A DNA stretch of 6,777 nt, taken from positions 1 through 6,777 of the forward strand of contig JAKORH010000090.1 in the NCBI GenBank assembly GCA_029777935.1, written 5' to 3'. The notes under the pieces are model-generated. The model searched no databases. It worked only from the letters and a program-made list of their open reading frames with translations, and was not told the DNA's origin. Positions 1 to 6,318 of this stretch are shown one piece after another; the first letter of the stretch is position 1; each line of letters begins with the position of its first letter. The stretch is from Pseudomonadota bacterium. GTDB taxonomy: Bacteria > Pseudomonadota > Gammaproteobacteria > Burkholderiales > Burkholderiaceae. The translations under genes and the position numbers were made by a program.

Positions 1-418
1 CGGCGTGGTGCCGATCATCAACCTGGAGTGGATCCAGAAGCTGCACCGGGACAAGAGCCTGCGCGGCTACTCGCAGGATGCGGTGGTCGACACCATCCTG
101 CGCCGCATGCCGGATTACGTGAACTACATCTGCCCGCAGTTCTCGCGCACCCACGTGAACTTCCAGCGCGTGCCGACGGTGGACACGTCCAATCCGTTCA
201 TCGCCGCCGACATCCCGACTGCCGACGAGAGCATGGTCGTGATCCGCTTCGCCAACCCGAAGGGCATCGACTTCCCGTACCTGCTGTCGATGCTGCACGA
301 CTCGTGGATGAGCCGGCCCAACAACATCGTCGTGCCCGGAGGAAAGATGGGACTGGCGATGCAACTGATCTTCACGCCGATGATCCTGCGGCTGATCGAT
401 CTGAAGAAGCGGGCGTGA
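1..418 (+). CDS. prk: Phosphoribulokinase, C-terminal part (5' truncated by window edge)
   Basis: Phosphoribulokinase phosphorylates ribulose-5-phosphate with ATP to give ribulose-1,5-bisphosphate, the Rubisco substrate, in the cytoplasm. About 138 residues are visible, open from the first base to TGA at 416-418. The family is recognised by the proteobacterial (class I) C-terminal core: PDYVNYICPQFS, then NFQRVPTVDTSNPF, IPTADESMVVIRF, GIDFPYLLSMLHDSWMS and VVPGGKMGLAMQLI. Full-length relatives are about 290 aa, so roughly the N-terminal half, including the P-loop, lies outside the window. GTG codons at 5 and 8 are internal valines, not starts. The following transketolase and cbbY genes fit a cbb operon order. 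Identification is by recalled family sequence; nothing in the visible part looks broken. Confidence 0.95.
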   Translation, partial: GVVPIINLEWIQKLHRDKSLRGYSQDAVVDTILRRMPDYVNYICPQFSRTHVNFQRVPTVDTSNPFIAADIPTADESMVVIRFANPKGIDFPYLLSMLHDSWMSRPNNIVVPGGKMGLAMQLIFTPMILRLIDLKKRA

Positions 419-428
419 AAACCTATCA

Positions 429-507
429 ACCACAGAGGCACAGAGACACAGAGAACTGCACTTCTTCCTTTCCTTTTCTTGCCTCTGTGCCTCTGTGCCT
501 CTGTGGT
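429..507. repeat. Large hairpin built from 8-nt tandem units between prk and tkt
   Basis: The left arm (429-453) pairs with the right arm (483-507) over 25 positions with one mismatch (A446/C490). The enclosed loop of about 29 nt is pyrimidine-rich, containing cttcttcctttccttttctt. Each arm is three tandem copies of an 8-nt unit: gcctctgt three times from 481, and its reverse complement with small variation on the left. It fills most of the 121-nt prk-tkt gap. No T-run follows the stem, so a canonical terminator is not supported. It could be a mobile REP/MITE-like repeat, an mRNA-processing or stability element, or both. I recall similar CACAGAGGCACAGAG palindromes in unrelated bacterial genomes, but could not check this. 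Confidence 0.85.
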
Positions 508-539
508 GAATCCAAGCTTTTCCTTGCGGGTATGAACCG

Positions 540-2594
540 ATGAACGCACCCCAGAAATTCTCCGACCGCGCCGCTGCCGCGCGGCTGCGCGCCAACGCGC
601 TGCGCTTCCTGGCCATCGACGCGGTCAACGCCGCGAAGTCAGGCCACCCCGGCATGCCGATGGGCATGGCCGACATCGCCGAAGTGCTGTGGCATCGGCA
701 TCTGAAGCACAACCCGGCCGACCCGGCGTGGGCCGATCGCGACCGCTTCGTGCTGTCGAACGGGCACGGCTCGATGCTGCTGTATGCAGCTCTGCACCTC
801 ACGGGCTACGAGCTGCCGCTCGACGAACTGAAGAGCTTCCGCCAGTTGCATTCGAAGACTCCGGGGCATCCCGAGGTCGGTCTGACGCCGGGCGTGGAGA
901 CCACGACCGGTCCGCTCGGACAGGGGCTCGCCAACGCGGTCGGCATGGCACTCGCCGAGATACTGCTCGCCGCGCGCTTCAACCGGCCGGACCACGCGAT
1001 CGTCGACCACCGCACGTGGGTGTTCGCGGGCGACGGCTGCCTGATGGAAGGCATCTCGCACGAGGCCTGTTCGCTCGCCGGGGTGTTCGGGCTGGGCAAG
1101 CTCGTCTGCTTCTACGACGACAACGGCATCTCGATCGACGGCCACGTGAAAGGCTGGTTCCGCGACGACACCGCGGCGCGCTTCCGCGCCTATGGCTGGA
1201 ACGTGGTCGGACCGATCGACGGCCATGACGCGATCGCGATCGAGTGCGCGATCGACACGGCGCTCGCCGAGCGCGCGCGGCCCACGCTGGTGATCTGCCG
1301 CACCACGATCGGCTGGGGCGCGCCGAAAGCCGCCGGCACGCACGAGGTGCACGGCGCGCCGCTCGGCGCCGAGGAGACTGCCGCCACGCGCGCCGCGCTC
1401 GACTGGCCGCACGCGCCGTTCGACGTGCCGGCACAGTTGCGCGCGGACTGGGATGCGCGCGCTCGCGGAGCAGCGGCACAGCAGGAATGGCAGCGGCGCT
1501 TCGACGCCTACGCGCAGGAGCATCCGGCACTGGCGCGGGAGCTCACGCGCCGCATGCGCGGCGAACTGCCCGCGGACTGGGCGCAGACTGCGAAGAAGCT
1601 GATCGACGCCGCGCGCGCGGTAACCGCGCCCACCGCCACGCGCAAGTCGTCGCAGAACGCGCTCGAAGCGCTGGTGCCCGCGGTGCCGGAACTGCTCGGC
1701 GGCTCGGCGGATCTGACATGGTCGAACCTGACCGCGGTGAAGGCATCGGCGTCGATCGGCAGCGACGGCGCCGGCAACTACGTCCACTACGGCGTGCGCG
1801 AGTTCGGCATGGGTGCGCTGATGAACGGGCTTGCGCTGCACGGCGGCTTCATTCCCTACGGCGGCACGTTCGCGGTGTTCACCGATTACGCGCGCTCGGC
1901 GCTGCGCATGAGCGCGCTGATGAAGCAGCGCGTCGTCTACGTGCTGACGCACGACTCGATCGGGCTGGGCGAGGACGGGCCGACGCACCAGCCGGTCGAG
2001 CACGCCGCAGCGCTGCGAGTGATCCCGAACATGGACGTCTGGCGGCCGGGCGACGGCGTCGAAACGGCGGTCGCGTGGCGCGCCGGCGTCGAGCGCAAGG
2101 ACGGGCCGACCGCACTGCTGCTGTCGCGGCAGAACCTGCCTGCGCTGGCGCGCGAGGCGAACGAGGCCGTGGTCGCGCGCGGCGGCTATGTGCTTGCGGA
2201 AGCGGAAGGTCCGCTCGCGGTGGTGCTGATCGCCACCGGCTCCGAACTGGAGCTCGCGTTGAAGGCGCGCGCGCTGCTGGCCGCGGAAGGCATCGGTGCG
2301 CGCGTCGTATCGATGCCGTCGACGACCGTGTTCGATCGCCAGGACCGCGCGTACCAGAGCGCGGTGCTGCCGCGCGGCGTGCCGCGCATCGCGATCGAGG
2401 CCGCGCACCCGGACTTCTGGCGCAAGTACGTGGGGCTTGAGGGCGACGTGGTCGGACTCGACCGCTTCGGCGAATCGGCGCCGGCCGGAAAACTGTACGA
2501 GCACTTCGGCATCACCGCCGCGCGGATCGCGCAATGCGCGCGTGCGCTCGCCGGCGCACGAACGGCCGAGGCGCGGCTGGCCGAGCCGGCGTGA
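540..2594 (+). CDS. tkt: Transketolase
   Basis: Transketolase is a thiamine-diphosphate and divalent-metal enzyme that moves two-carbon ketol units between sugar phosphates. In a cbb context it regenerates xylulose-5-P and ribose-5-P from fructose-6-P, sedoheptulose-7-P and glyceraldehyde-3-P. At 684 aa it is slightly longer than E. coli TktA (663 aa). Visible motifs are SGHPGMPMG (about 34-42, His36), SNGHGS (73-78, His76), the ThDP/metal motif starting at GDG (about 164) and reaching DDNG, DLTWSN (from 391), GVREFGMGA (Glu421, the cofactor-activating glutamate by analogy) and GEDGPTHQP (477-485). The C-terminal domain ends with [10 protein letters not shown] and [11 protein letters not shown]540 is chosen because ATG532 is followed by a stop after three codons. 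Shine-Dalgarno complementarity before 540 is poor. It lies between prk and cbbY, so cbbT is an alternative symbol. Confidence 0.97.
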   Translation: MNAPQKFSDRAAAARLRANALRFLAIDAVNAAKSGHPGMPMGMADIAEVLWHRHLKHNPADPAWADRDRFVLSNGHGSMLLYAALHLTGYELPLDELKSFRQLHSKTPGHPEVGLTPGVETTTGPLGQGLANAVGMALAEILLAARFNRPDHAIVDHRTWVFAGDGCLMEGISHEACSLAGVFGLGKLVCFYDDNGISIDGHVKGWFRDDTAARFRAYGWNVVGPIDGHDAIAIECAIDTALAERARPTLVICRTTIGWGAPKAAGTHEVHGAPLGAEETAATRAALDWPHAPFDVPAQLRADWDARARGAAAQQEWQRRFDAYAQEHPALARELTRRMRGELPADWAQTAKKLIDAARAVTAPTATRKSSQNALEALVPAVPELLGGSADLTWSNLTAVKASASIGSDGAGNYVHYGVREFGMGALMNGLALHGGFIPYGGTFAVFTDYARSALRMSALMKQRVVYVLTHDSIGLGEDGPTHQPVEHAAALRVIPNMDVWRPGDGVETAVAWRAGVERKDGPTALLLSRQNLPALAREANEAVVARGGYVLAEAEGPLAVVLIATGSELELALKARALLAAEGIGARVVSMPSTTVFDRQDRAYQSAVLPRGVPRIAIEAAHPDFWRKYVGLEGDVVGLDRFGESAPAGKLYEHFGITAARIAQCARALAGARTAEARLAEPA

Positions 2595-2610
2595 AGCCGG
2601 GCCAACGATC

Positions 2611-2617
2611 GGAGAGG
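2611..2617 (+). promoter_or_regulatory. Ribosome binding site of cbbY
   Basis: GGAGAGG lies 8 nt before ATG2626. It decides between two close ATGs: ATG2621 is only 3 nt away and reads ATG CCA TGA, so 2626 is the working start. Confidence 0.7.
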
Positions 2618-2625
2618 ACGATGCC

Positions 2626-3426
2626 ATGAGCCTCGAGGCGCTGATCTTCGACATCGACGGGACGCTCGCGGACACCGAGGAAGCGCACCGCCAGGCCTTC
2701 AATGCCGCGTTCGAAGAGCACGGCGTGCGCTGGCACTGGACGCGCAGCCGCTACGCCGAATTGCTCGGCGTGTCGGGCGGCCGCGAGCGCATGCTGCTGC
2801 ACCTCGAGTCGCTGTCAGATCCGCCCGCCGCCAAGGCGCGACTGCGCGAACGGATCCCCGAGATCCATCGCAGCAAGGTGCGCATCTTCAAGTCGCTGAT
2901 CGAAGCCGGCCGGGTGCCGCTGCGCCCCGGAGTGAAGCGGCTGATCGAGGAGGCACGCGCGGCGGGACTGAAACTCGCAGTGGCGACGACCGGCACGCCG
3001 AGCGGCGTCGAGGCCTTGATCGCGCACTCGCTGGGCGAGCACGCTCCGGGCTGGTTCCAGGTCTTCGCCGCCGGCGACCAGGTGGCGCGCAAGAAGCCCG
3101 CGCCCGATGTGTATCAGCTCGTGCTGCGCTGGCTGAATGCGCCGCCATCGGCGTGCATCGCGTTCGAGGATTCAGGCAACGGCGTCAAGGCGGCGCATGC
3201 GGCGGGGCTGTTTGTCGTGGCCACGCCAAGCTTCTGGACGCTCGACCAGGATTTCTCCGGGGCCGATCTGCTGTTGCCGACGCTCGGCGACCCGAAGCGG
3301 CCGATTCCGCGCGAAATCGCGCAACGTCACACGGGCGGCGCGGAGTTCGTGACGCTGGCGCTGCTGGAACGGCTGCACGCCGCCGCGACCGCTCGAGTCG
3401 GCACCGGCGCAAATTGCGCGGCGTAG
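2626..3426 (+). CDS. cbbY: CbbY-type HAD phosphatase (xylulose-1,5-bisphosphate phosphatase)
   Basis: This 266-aa cytoplasmic HAD-superfamily hydrolase is the CbbY type. Characterised CbbY proteins dephosphorylate xylulose-1,5-bisphosphate, a misfire product that inhibits Rubisco. Visible motifs are motif I DIDGTLADT with nucleophile Asp9 and acid/base Asp11, an alpha-helical cap at about residues 18-95 containing ELLGVSGGRER, motif II VATTGT (Thr121/122), motif III KKPAPDVY (Lys157) and motif IV FEDSGNG (Glu181, Asp182). The cap sequence TGG/SGGRER-like and the TEE-H-AFN segment after motif I match CbbY better than the phosphoglycolate phosphatase CbbZ. That subfamily choice rests on recalled sequences. 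It starts 31 nt after tkt and is followed at 16 nt by the redoxin gene, consistent with one operon. The C-terminal tail of about 20 residues is poorly conserved-looking. Confidence 0.9.
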   Translation: MSLEALIFDIDGTLADTEEAHRQAFNAAFEEHGVRWHWTRSRYAELLGVSGGRERMLLHLESLSDPPAAKARLRERIPEIHRSKVRIFKSLIEAGRVPLRPGVKRLIEEARAAGLKLAVATTGTPSGVEALIAHSLGEHAPGWFQVFAAGDQVARKKPAPDVYQLVLRWLNAPPSACIAFEDSGNGVKAAHAAGLFVVATPSFWTLDQDFSGADLLLPTLGDPKRPIPREIAQRHTGGAEFVTLALLERLHAAATARVGTGANCAA

Positions 3427-3442
3427 TTGTCGGGAGATCCGC

Positions 3443-3994
3443 ATGGCTGCCACCGCCGATCCGATCCAGCGCGGCATGAAAGCGCCGGACTTCTCGCTGC
3501 CCGGCGTCGATGACCGCACGCATTCGCTGGGCGACATCCGCGGGCCGAACGGCGCGCTGGTGATGTTCATCTGCAATCACTGCCCGTACGTGCAGGCGGT
3601 GGTCGACCGCATCGTGCGCGACGCGAAGGACCTGCAAGCGCTCGGCATCGGCGTGGTCGCGATCAGCGCCAACGACGTCACCGCGTATCCGGAGGACTCG
3701 TTCGACAACATGAAGCGCTTCGCGGTCAGGCACGGCTTCACTTTCCCGTATCTGTACGACGAATCGCAGCAGGTCGCGCGCGCGTACGGCGCGGTGTGCA
3801 CGCCGGACTTCTTCGGCTTCAACCGGGAATCGAAGCTCGAATACCGCGGCCGGCTCGATGCCTCGGGCCGCAACCCGGCACCGCCGGGCGCGAAGCGCGA
3901 ACTGTTCGAAGCCATGCAGCAGATCGCCGCCACCGGCACCGGCCCGGCCGAGCAGATCGCCAGCATCGGCTGCTCGATCAAGTGGAAGGCGTAG
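3443..3994 (+). CDS. Thioredoxin-fold / peroxiredoxin-like protein with CNHC motif
   Basis: This 183-aa cytoplasmic protein has an AhpC/TSA-redoxin-like fold, and no signal peptide or membrane segment is seen. The N-terminus GMKAPDFSLPGVDD is the usual redoxin opening. The active-site motif is FICNHCPYV, giving a CxxC at Cys44/Cys47. VCTPDFFGF supplies an extra Cys119 before the expected cis-proline Pro121. The C-terminus IGCSIKWK (Cys177) is typical of the subgroup usually annotated as 'thioredoxin family protein' or PRX-like. A GGGAG site at 3432-3436 precedes ATG3443. Only 16 nt separate it from cbbY, so co-transcription with the Calvin-cycle genes is likely. It may reduce a disulfide or a peroxide. 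The substrate is unknown, and a redox link to carbon fixation is inference from position only. Confidence 0.9.
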   Translation: MAATADPIQRGMKAPDFSLPGVDDRTHSLGDIRGPNGALVMFICNHCPYVQAVVDRIVRDAKDLQALGIGVVAISANDVTAYPEDSFDNMKRFAVRHGFTFPYLYDESQQVARAYGAVCTPDFFGFNRESKLEYRGRLDASGRNPAPPGAKRELFEAMQQIAATGTGPAEQIASIGCSIKWKA

Positions 3995-3995
3995 A

Positions 3996-4073
3996 GCCGT
4001 CGTCACCCCGGCGAAGGCCGGGGCCAAATTTCAACGCCGCAAATTTGGCCCCGGCCTTCGCCGGGGCGACGGC
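3996..4073. repeat. REP-like GC-rich inverted repeat after the cbb genes
   Basis: There is a perfect 26-bp inverted repeat, 4006-4031 with 4041-4066, around a 9-nt loop. Another 7 bp at 3996-4002 pair with 4067-4073 if tca (4003-4005) bulges out. Each arm also contains its own small palindrome, ccccggc-gaag-gccgggg, so the unit is two inverted REP-like elements. It begins 2 nt after the redoxin stop and may act as a 3' mRNA-stabilising or factor-dependent terminating structure. No T-tract is present. The end overlaps a 12-bp palindrome, GGCTTCGAAGCC (4071-4082). The right arm 4041-4073 matches 6364-6396 in 31 of 33 positions. Confidence 0.9.
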
Positions 4074-4130
4074 TTCGAAGCCGCCGCCCTCGCGCGTCGC
4101 ACGAGTGCGTGAGGCACGGCGAATCGTCAC

Positions 4131-4157
4131 TTGACCCGCGCGCCGCCGCGGTATGCA
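4131..4157 (+). promoter_or_regulatory. Weak sigma70-like promoter candidate before the metalloprotease
   Basis: TTGACC (4131-4136) and TATGCA (4152-4157) are separated by 15 nt, shorter than the preferred 17. It lies in the 215-nt gap after the repeat and upstream of ATG4210. If used, transcription would start downstream of ATG4153 and rule that codon out as the start. Such matches occur by chance, so this is tentative. Confidence 0.22.
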
Positions 4158-4199
4158 GTGCGAATCGGAGTCCGCGGGCTCGGACGCGGACGCGCTACC

Positions 4200-4206
4200 G
4201 GAGGAG
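4200..4206 (+). promoter_or_regulatory. Strong ribosome binding site of the M43 metalloprotease
   Basis: GGAGGAG ends 3 nt before ATG4210, so the GGAGG core is 5 nt away. No comparable site precedes the in-frame upstream ATG4153. This supports 4210 as the start. Confidence 0.7.
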
Positions 4207-4209
4207 CCC

Positions 4210-5124
4210 ATGCCCGCGTTCAAGGTCCCGCCGCACCGCATCTGCGGTGCCATGTCGAACCACCAGTTCCTGCTCGAGCAGAACCTCTCGTTCCGGCGCG
4301 CGCAGGTCGCGCTCGAGCATCGCACCACAGCCGCCGCCCGCAAGGCGTTCAAGCTGCCGAAGAAGCCGTACCGGATCACGTGCGTCGTGCACGTGCTGTA
4401 CAACACGGCAGCGCAGAAGATCGGCGTGGCGCAGGTGAAGAGCCAGATCGCGGCGCTGAACCGCGACTATCGTGCGCGCAACAAGGACCGGTCGAAGGTG
4501 CCCGCGGTGTGGCTGGGCCTGGTGACGGATTCGATGATCGAGTTCGAACTGGCGACGAAGGACCCGCAGGGCAAGCCGAGCAGCGGCATCACCCTGACGC
4601 AGACCGACGTCGCAGCGTTCGGCCAGAATGACGCGATGAAGGATCCGAAGCGTGGCGGTGTCGCGCCGTGGCCAGCGGACCGGTATCTGAACCTCTGGGT
4701 GTGCGAACTGAAGGACCAGTTGCTCGGCTACGCGCAGTTCCCGGGCGGGCCGAAGGCCACCGACGGTGTGGCGATCACCACGTTCGCGTTCGGCACCAGC
4801 GGCGCGGCGACCGCGCCGTTCAACCTCGGCCGCACCTGCACGCACGAGGTCGGGCACTATCTGAACCTGCGCCACATCTGGGGCGACACGCCGGATTGCT
4901 CGGGCAGCGACTTCGTCGCCGACACGCCGAACGCCGAGGACGCCAACTACGGCAAGCCGACGTTCCCGCACGTGTCGTGCCACAACGGGCCGAACGGCGA
5001 CATGTTCATGAACTACATGGACTACACCGACGACGACGCGATGTTCATGTTCACCACCGGCCAGGTCGCGCGCATGCACGCCGCGCTCGAAGGGCCGCGC
5101 CGCAAGCTGTGGGCAGGAAAGTAG
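4210..5124 (+). CDS. M43-type (pappalysin-like) zinc metalloprotease
   Basis: This 304-aa predicted endopeptidase belongs to the metzincin clan. The zinc motif HEVGHYLNLRH gives ligands His212, His216 and His222 and catalytic Glu213. The Met-turn is FMNYMDY (Met270). Family-typical segments appear in order: RICGAM near the N-terminus (10-15), ITCVVHVLYN (about 57-66), QIAALNRDYRARNKD, YLNLWVCEL with LLGYAQFPGG, and DGVAITTFAFG. A cysteine-containing loop leads into DFVADTPNAE. The protein stops right after TTGQVARM, so it is a bare catalytic module with no PKD, lectin or sorting tail. No hydrophobic signal peptide is seen from ATG4210 or from the alternative ATG4153 (19 residues longer), unusual for a family many of whose members are secreted. 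Its last 16 bases overlap the next ORF. The substrate is unknown. Confidence 0.92.
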   Translation: MPAFKVPPHRICGAMSNHQFLLEQNLSFRRAQVALEHRTTAAARKAFKLPKKPYRITCVVHVLYNTAAQKIGVAQVKSQIAALNRDYRARNKDRSKVPAVWLGLVTDSMIEFELATKDPQGKPSSGITLTQTDVAAFGQNDAMKDPKRGGVAPWPADRYLNLWVCELKDQLLGYAQFPGGPKATDGVAITTFAFGTSGAATAPFNLGRTCTHEVGHYLNLRHIWGDTPDCSGSDFVADTPNAEDANYGKPTFPHVSCHNGPNGDMFMNYMDYTDDDAMFMFTTGQVARMHAALEGPRRKLWAGK

Positions 5125-5438
5125 CGTCCGCATTCAAGGCGAGCGGGCTCGCGGGCGAGTGGATCCACGCCCACGAGCGCGACACGCCCGACGCGCGAGT
5201 GTTCGTCGGGCCCGAGGTCAAGCTCGGGCTGTCGCGCGGCCGCACCGTGTACGAGTTCGCTGCGGATGGCCGCTTCACCGAGAGCGGCCCGGGGCCGACC
5301 GATCGCACGGCGGCGCGCAGCGGCAGCGCGACGGTCGAGGGCGGCGTGCTGGTGCTGAAGTACGACGACGGCACGCAGCGGCGCCTGCGCTTCATGCTCG
5401 ACAAGGATTGTCTGCGTCTGCTGCGTACGTGCGCATAG
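5109..5438 (+). CDS. Small beta-rich protein of unknown function overlapping the metalloprotease gene
   Basis: This is a 109-aa ORF with a GTG start; no in-frame ATG precedes the conserved-looking LAGEW (14-18). It contains HAHERDTPDARVF (20-32), SRGRTVYEF (42-50), ADGRF and GPTDR (62-66), then short beta-like strands LVLKYDDG and RRLRFML, and cysteines at 101 and 108. The pattern 'L-G-W ... RGR-YEF-DG-F ... GP-D' resembles small uncharacterised lipocalin-like bacterial domains. That resemblance is from memory, not a search. It overlaps the protease end by 16 nt in the -1 frame, with only a distant GAAGGG (5089-5094) as a ribosome site. Translation could be coupled, reinitiated or a frameshifted extension of the protease. 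A binding partner or inhibitor of the protease is possible but unproven. Confidence 0.65.
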   Translation: MGRKVASAFKASGLAGEWIHAHERDTPDARVFVGPEVKLGLSRGRTVYEFAADGRFTESGPGPTDRTAARSGSATVEGGVLVLKYDDGTQRRLRFMLDKDCLRLLRTCA

Positions 5439-5571
5439 CAGCATAGGAGTTCCCCTAGCTAGTCATCGTCCCCGCTGGGATCAGTTCGCTCTTGGCGGTG
5501 CCCTTGCGCGGTTATCCAATGAGGACAGCGACATGGCCACCTTGGCCGTACCGCATCCGCCCTCAACCCGC

Positions 5572-5577
5572 AAGGAG
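5572..5577 (+). promoter_or_regulatory. Ribosome binding site of the NPQPLPP-repeat gene
   Basis: AAGGAG lies 7 nt before ATG5585, choosing this start over the in-frame ATG5519 and the TTG at 5492. The rest of the 146-nt gap (5439-5571) shows no convincing promoter or terminator. Confidence 0.7.
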
Positions 5578-5584
5578 CGTCAAC

Positions 5585-6136
5585 ATGACATCGATCAACT
5601 CCGCGAGTCTGTCCGCAGGACTCACCGCATCGCTCGAAGTGCACCCGAACCACACTCTGTCGGAGAAACTCAGCTTGCTCTCCGAAGAAGGTCCCGGCTG
5701 CGGCACGCCGCCGCCGGGATTTCACCCGCCCCGGCCGCATGGCCTGGAGTTGTCGTCGTACAGCAGCGCGCTCGACAAGGTCGCTCTCAATCCGCAACCG
5801 CTGCCGCCGCGGGAGGAAATCGCGGCGTCGCTGTCGAGTGTCTCCGGGCTCTTGTCGCACAGCAGTCGCTTCGATGCAGTGGCGATCAACCCACAGCCGC
5901 TGCCGCCGCGGGAATTGTCCTCGTACAGCAGCGCCCTGGACAGGGTCGCTCTCAATCCGCAGCCGCTGCCGCCGCGGGAGGCAGTCGCAGGCTATCAGTC
6001 GGCCGGCCAGATCGCTGCGGACGAACAATGCGGAACAGTGCCTCGGTGGATCCACCATCTTCCGCCGCCGCCGCCGCAAGTGGATCCCAACAACAACCCG
6101 GCAAGCAGCCACGGAATCATCATCATCGGCGGCTGA
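5585..6136 (+). CDS. Proline-rich NPQPLPP-repeat protein, function unknown
   Basis: This 183-aa protein is not assignable to a function. Its N-terminal 55 residues are Ser/Leu-rich, then Pro/Gly-rich around CGTPPPGFHPPRPHG. Three copies of a 22-residue unit follow at 56-77, 89-110 and 111-132, each ending in N-P-Q-P-L-P-P-R-E and preceded by a D-x-V-A-(L/I) segment. The tail (133-183) contains a run of prolines (LPPPPPQVDPNNNP) and ends in GIIIIGG. There are two cysteines (39 and 149), no signal peptide and no transmembrane helix. Codon choice is looser than in the cbb genes (aca, agt, gga, act, ttt, aaa), compatible with later acquisition or low expression. The NPQPLPP motif looks familiar from uncharacterised bacterial proteins, but I cannot name a family. 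A 45-aa ORF starts five bases downstream. A peptide precursor, a scaffold or a surface/binding protein are all possible. Confidence 0.8.
   Translation: MTSINSASLSAGLTASLEVHPNHTLSEKLSLLSEEGPGCGTPPPGFHPPRPHGLELSSYSSALDKVALNPQPLPPREEIAASLSSVSGLLSHSSRFDAVAINPQPLPPRELSSYSSALDRVALNPQPLPPREAVAGYQSAGQIAADEQCGTVPRWIHHLPPPPPQVDPNNNPASSHGIIIIGG
5750..5980 (+). repeat. Three 66-nt coding repeats (NPQPLPPRE units)
   Basis: The units are 5750-5815, 5849-5914 and 5915-5980. Units 2 and 3 are directly adjacent; units 1 and 2 are separated by 33 nt encoding EIAASLSSVSG. Units 1 and 3 are identical at 61 of 66 bases. Four of the five differences are silent and the fifth is Lys to Arg. Unit 2 keeps the core NPQPLPPRE but differs in the first half (LLSHSSRFDAVAI). 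Confidence 0.95.
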
Positions 6137-6141
6137 TCGAC

Positions 6142-6279
6142 ATGCCGCCTGCCGTCGCGCCTGAATGCAGCGTGATCGCATACACGCAGACGGAATGCAT
6201 CTCGCACTCGGACTGCGGCGAGTACCTGCGCGCGCTCACTCGGTGGCTCGTCAAAGCGGAGAGCCTGGTGGAAGGCTAG
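6142..6279 (+). CDS. 45-aa cysteine-containing small ORF downstream of the repeat protein
   Basis: ATG6142 follows the TGA of the repeat gene (6134-6136) by 5 nt, so translational coupling is likely; only a weak GGCGG (6129-6133) precedes it. The product starts MPPAVAPECSVIAYTQTEC, has cysteines at 9, 19 and 25, and ends in a probable helix, EYLRALTRWLVKAESLVE. There is no signal peptide or membrane segment. About 37 of 45 third codon positions are G or C by my count, consistent with coding in this genome. The frame stays open upstream to ATG5533, but that part reads as an Arg/Ala-rich shadow of the repeat gene, so only the separate 45 residues are called. Function is unknown; its reality rests on position and composition. 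Confidence 0.5.
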   Translation: MPPAVAPECSVIAYTQTECISHSDCGEYLRALTRWLVKAESLVEG

Positions 6280-6318
6280 TCGCAAGAGCGCATAGCTCGT
6301 CGCTCAGGCGAAGAGCCG

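Noticed and set aside
429..507. CRISPR or rho-independent terminator reading of the 8-nt repeat hairpin
   Set aside because: There are no unique spacers between the units, and no T-run follows the stem.
1244..2440. 398-aa + strand frame inside tkt
   Set aside because: The translation is a low-complexity Arg/Ala shadow of the transketolase reading frame.
639..2702. 687-aa open frame on the minus strand opposite transketolase
   Set aside because: Its composition is Arg/Ala/His-rich, no family motifs are visible, and it mirrors a clearly real + strand gene. Long antisense frames are expected at this GC content.
3996..4073. Insertion-sequence terminal repeat interpretation
   Set aside because: No transposase ORF lies between the two repeats, and each copy is itself a complete inverted pair, fitting REP/BIME-like elements better.
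4153..4209. Upstream ATG4153 as start of the metalloprotease
   Set aside because: It has no ribosome site and would add 19 acidic, non-family residues, whereas ATG4210 has GGAGGAG.
5492..5518. TTGGCG / TATCCA as a promoter for the repeat gene
   Set aside because: The spacing is 15 nt and the -10 match is poor, no better than expected by chance.
5533..6141. Extension of the 45-aa ORF upstream to ATG5533 (248 aa)
   Set aside because: This part reads as Arg/Ala/Gln-rich repeats that are simply the NPQPLPP repeats in another frame. AAGGAG at 5572 serves ATG5585 instead.
5459..6181. 240-aa minus-strand ORF opposite the repeat gene
   Set aside because: It is Arg-rich and repetitive because the opposite strand is repetitive. 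No start signal or recognisable domain was found, although dual coding cannot be fully excluded.
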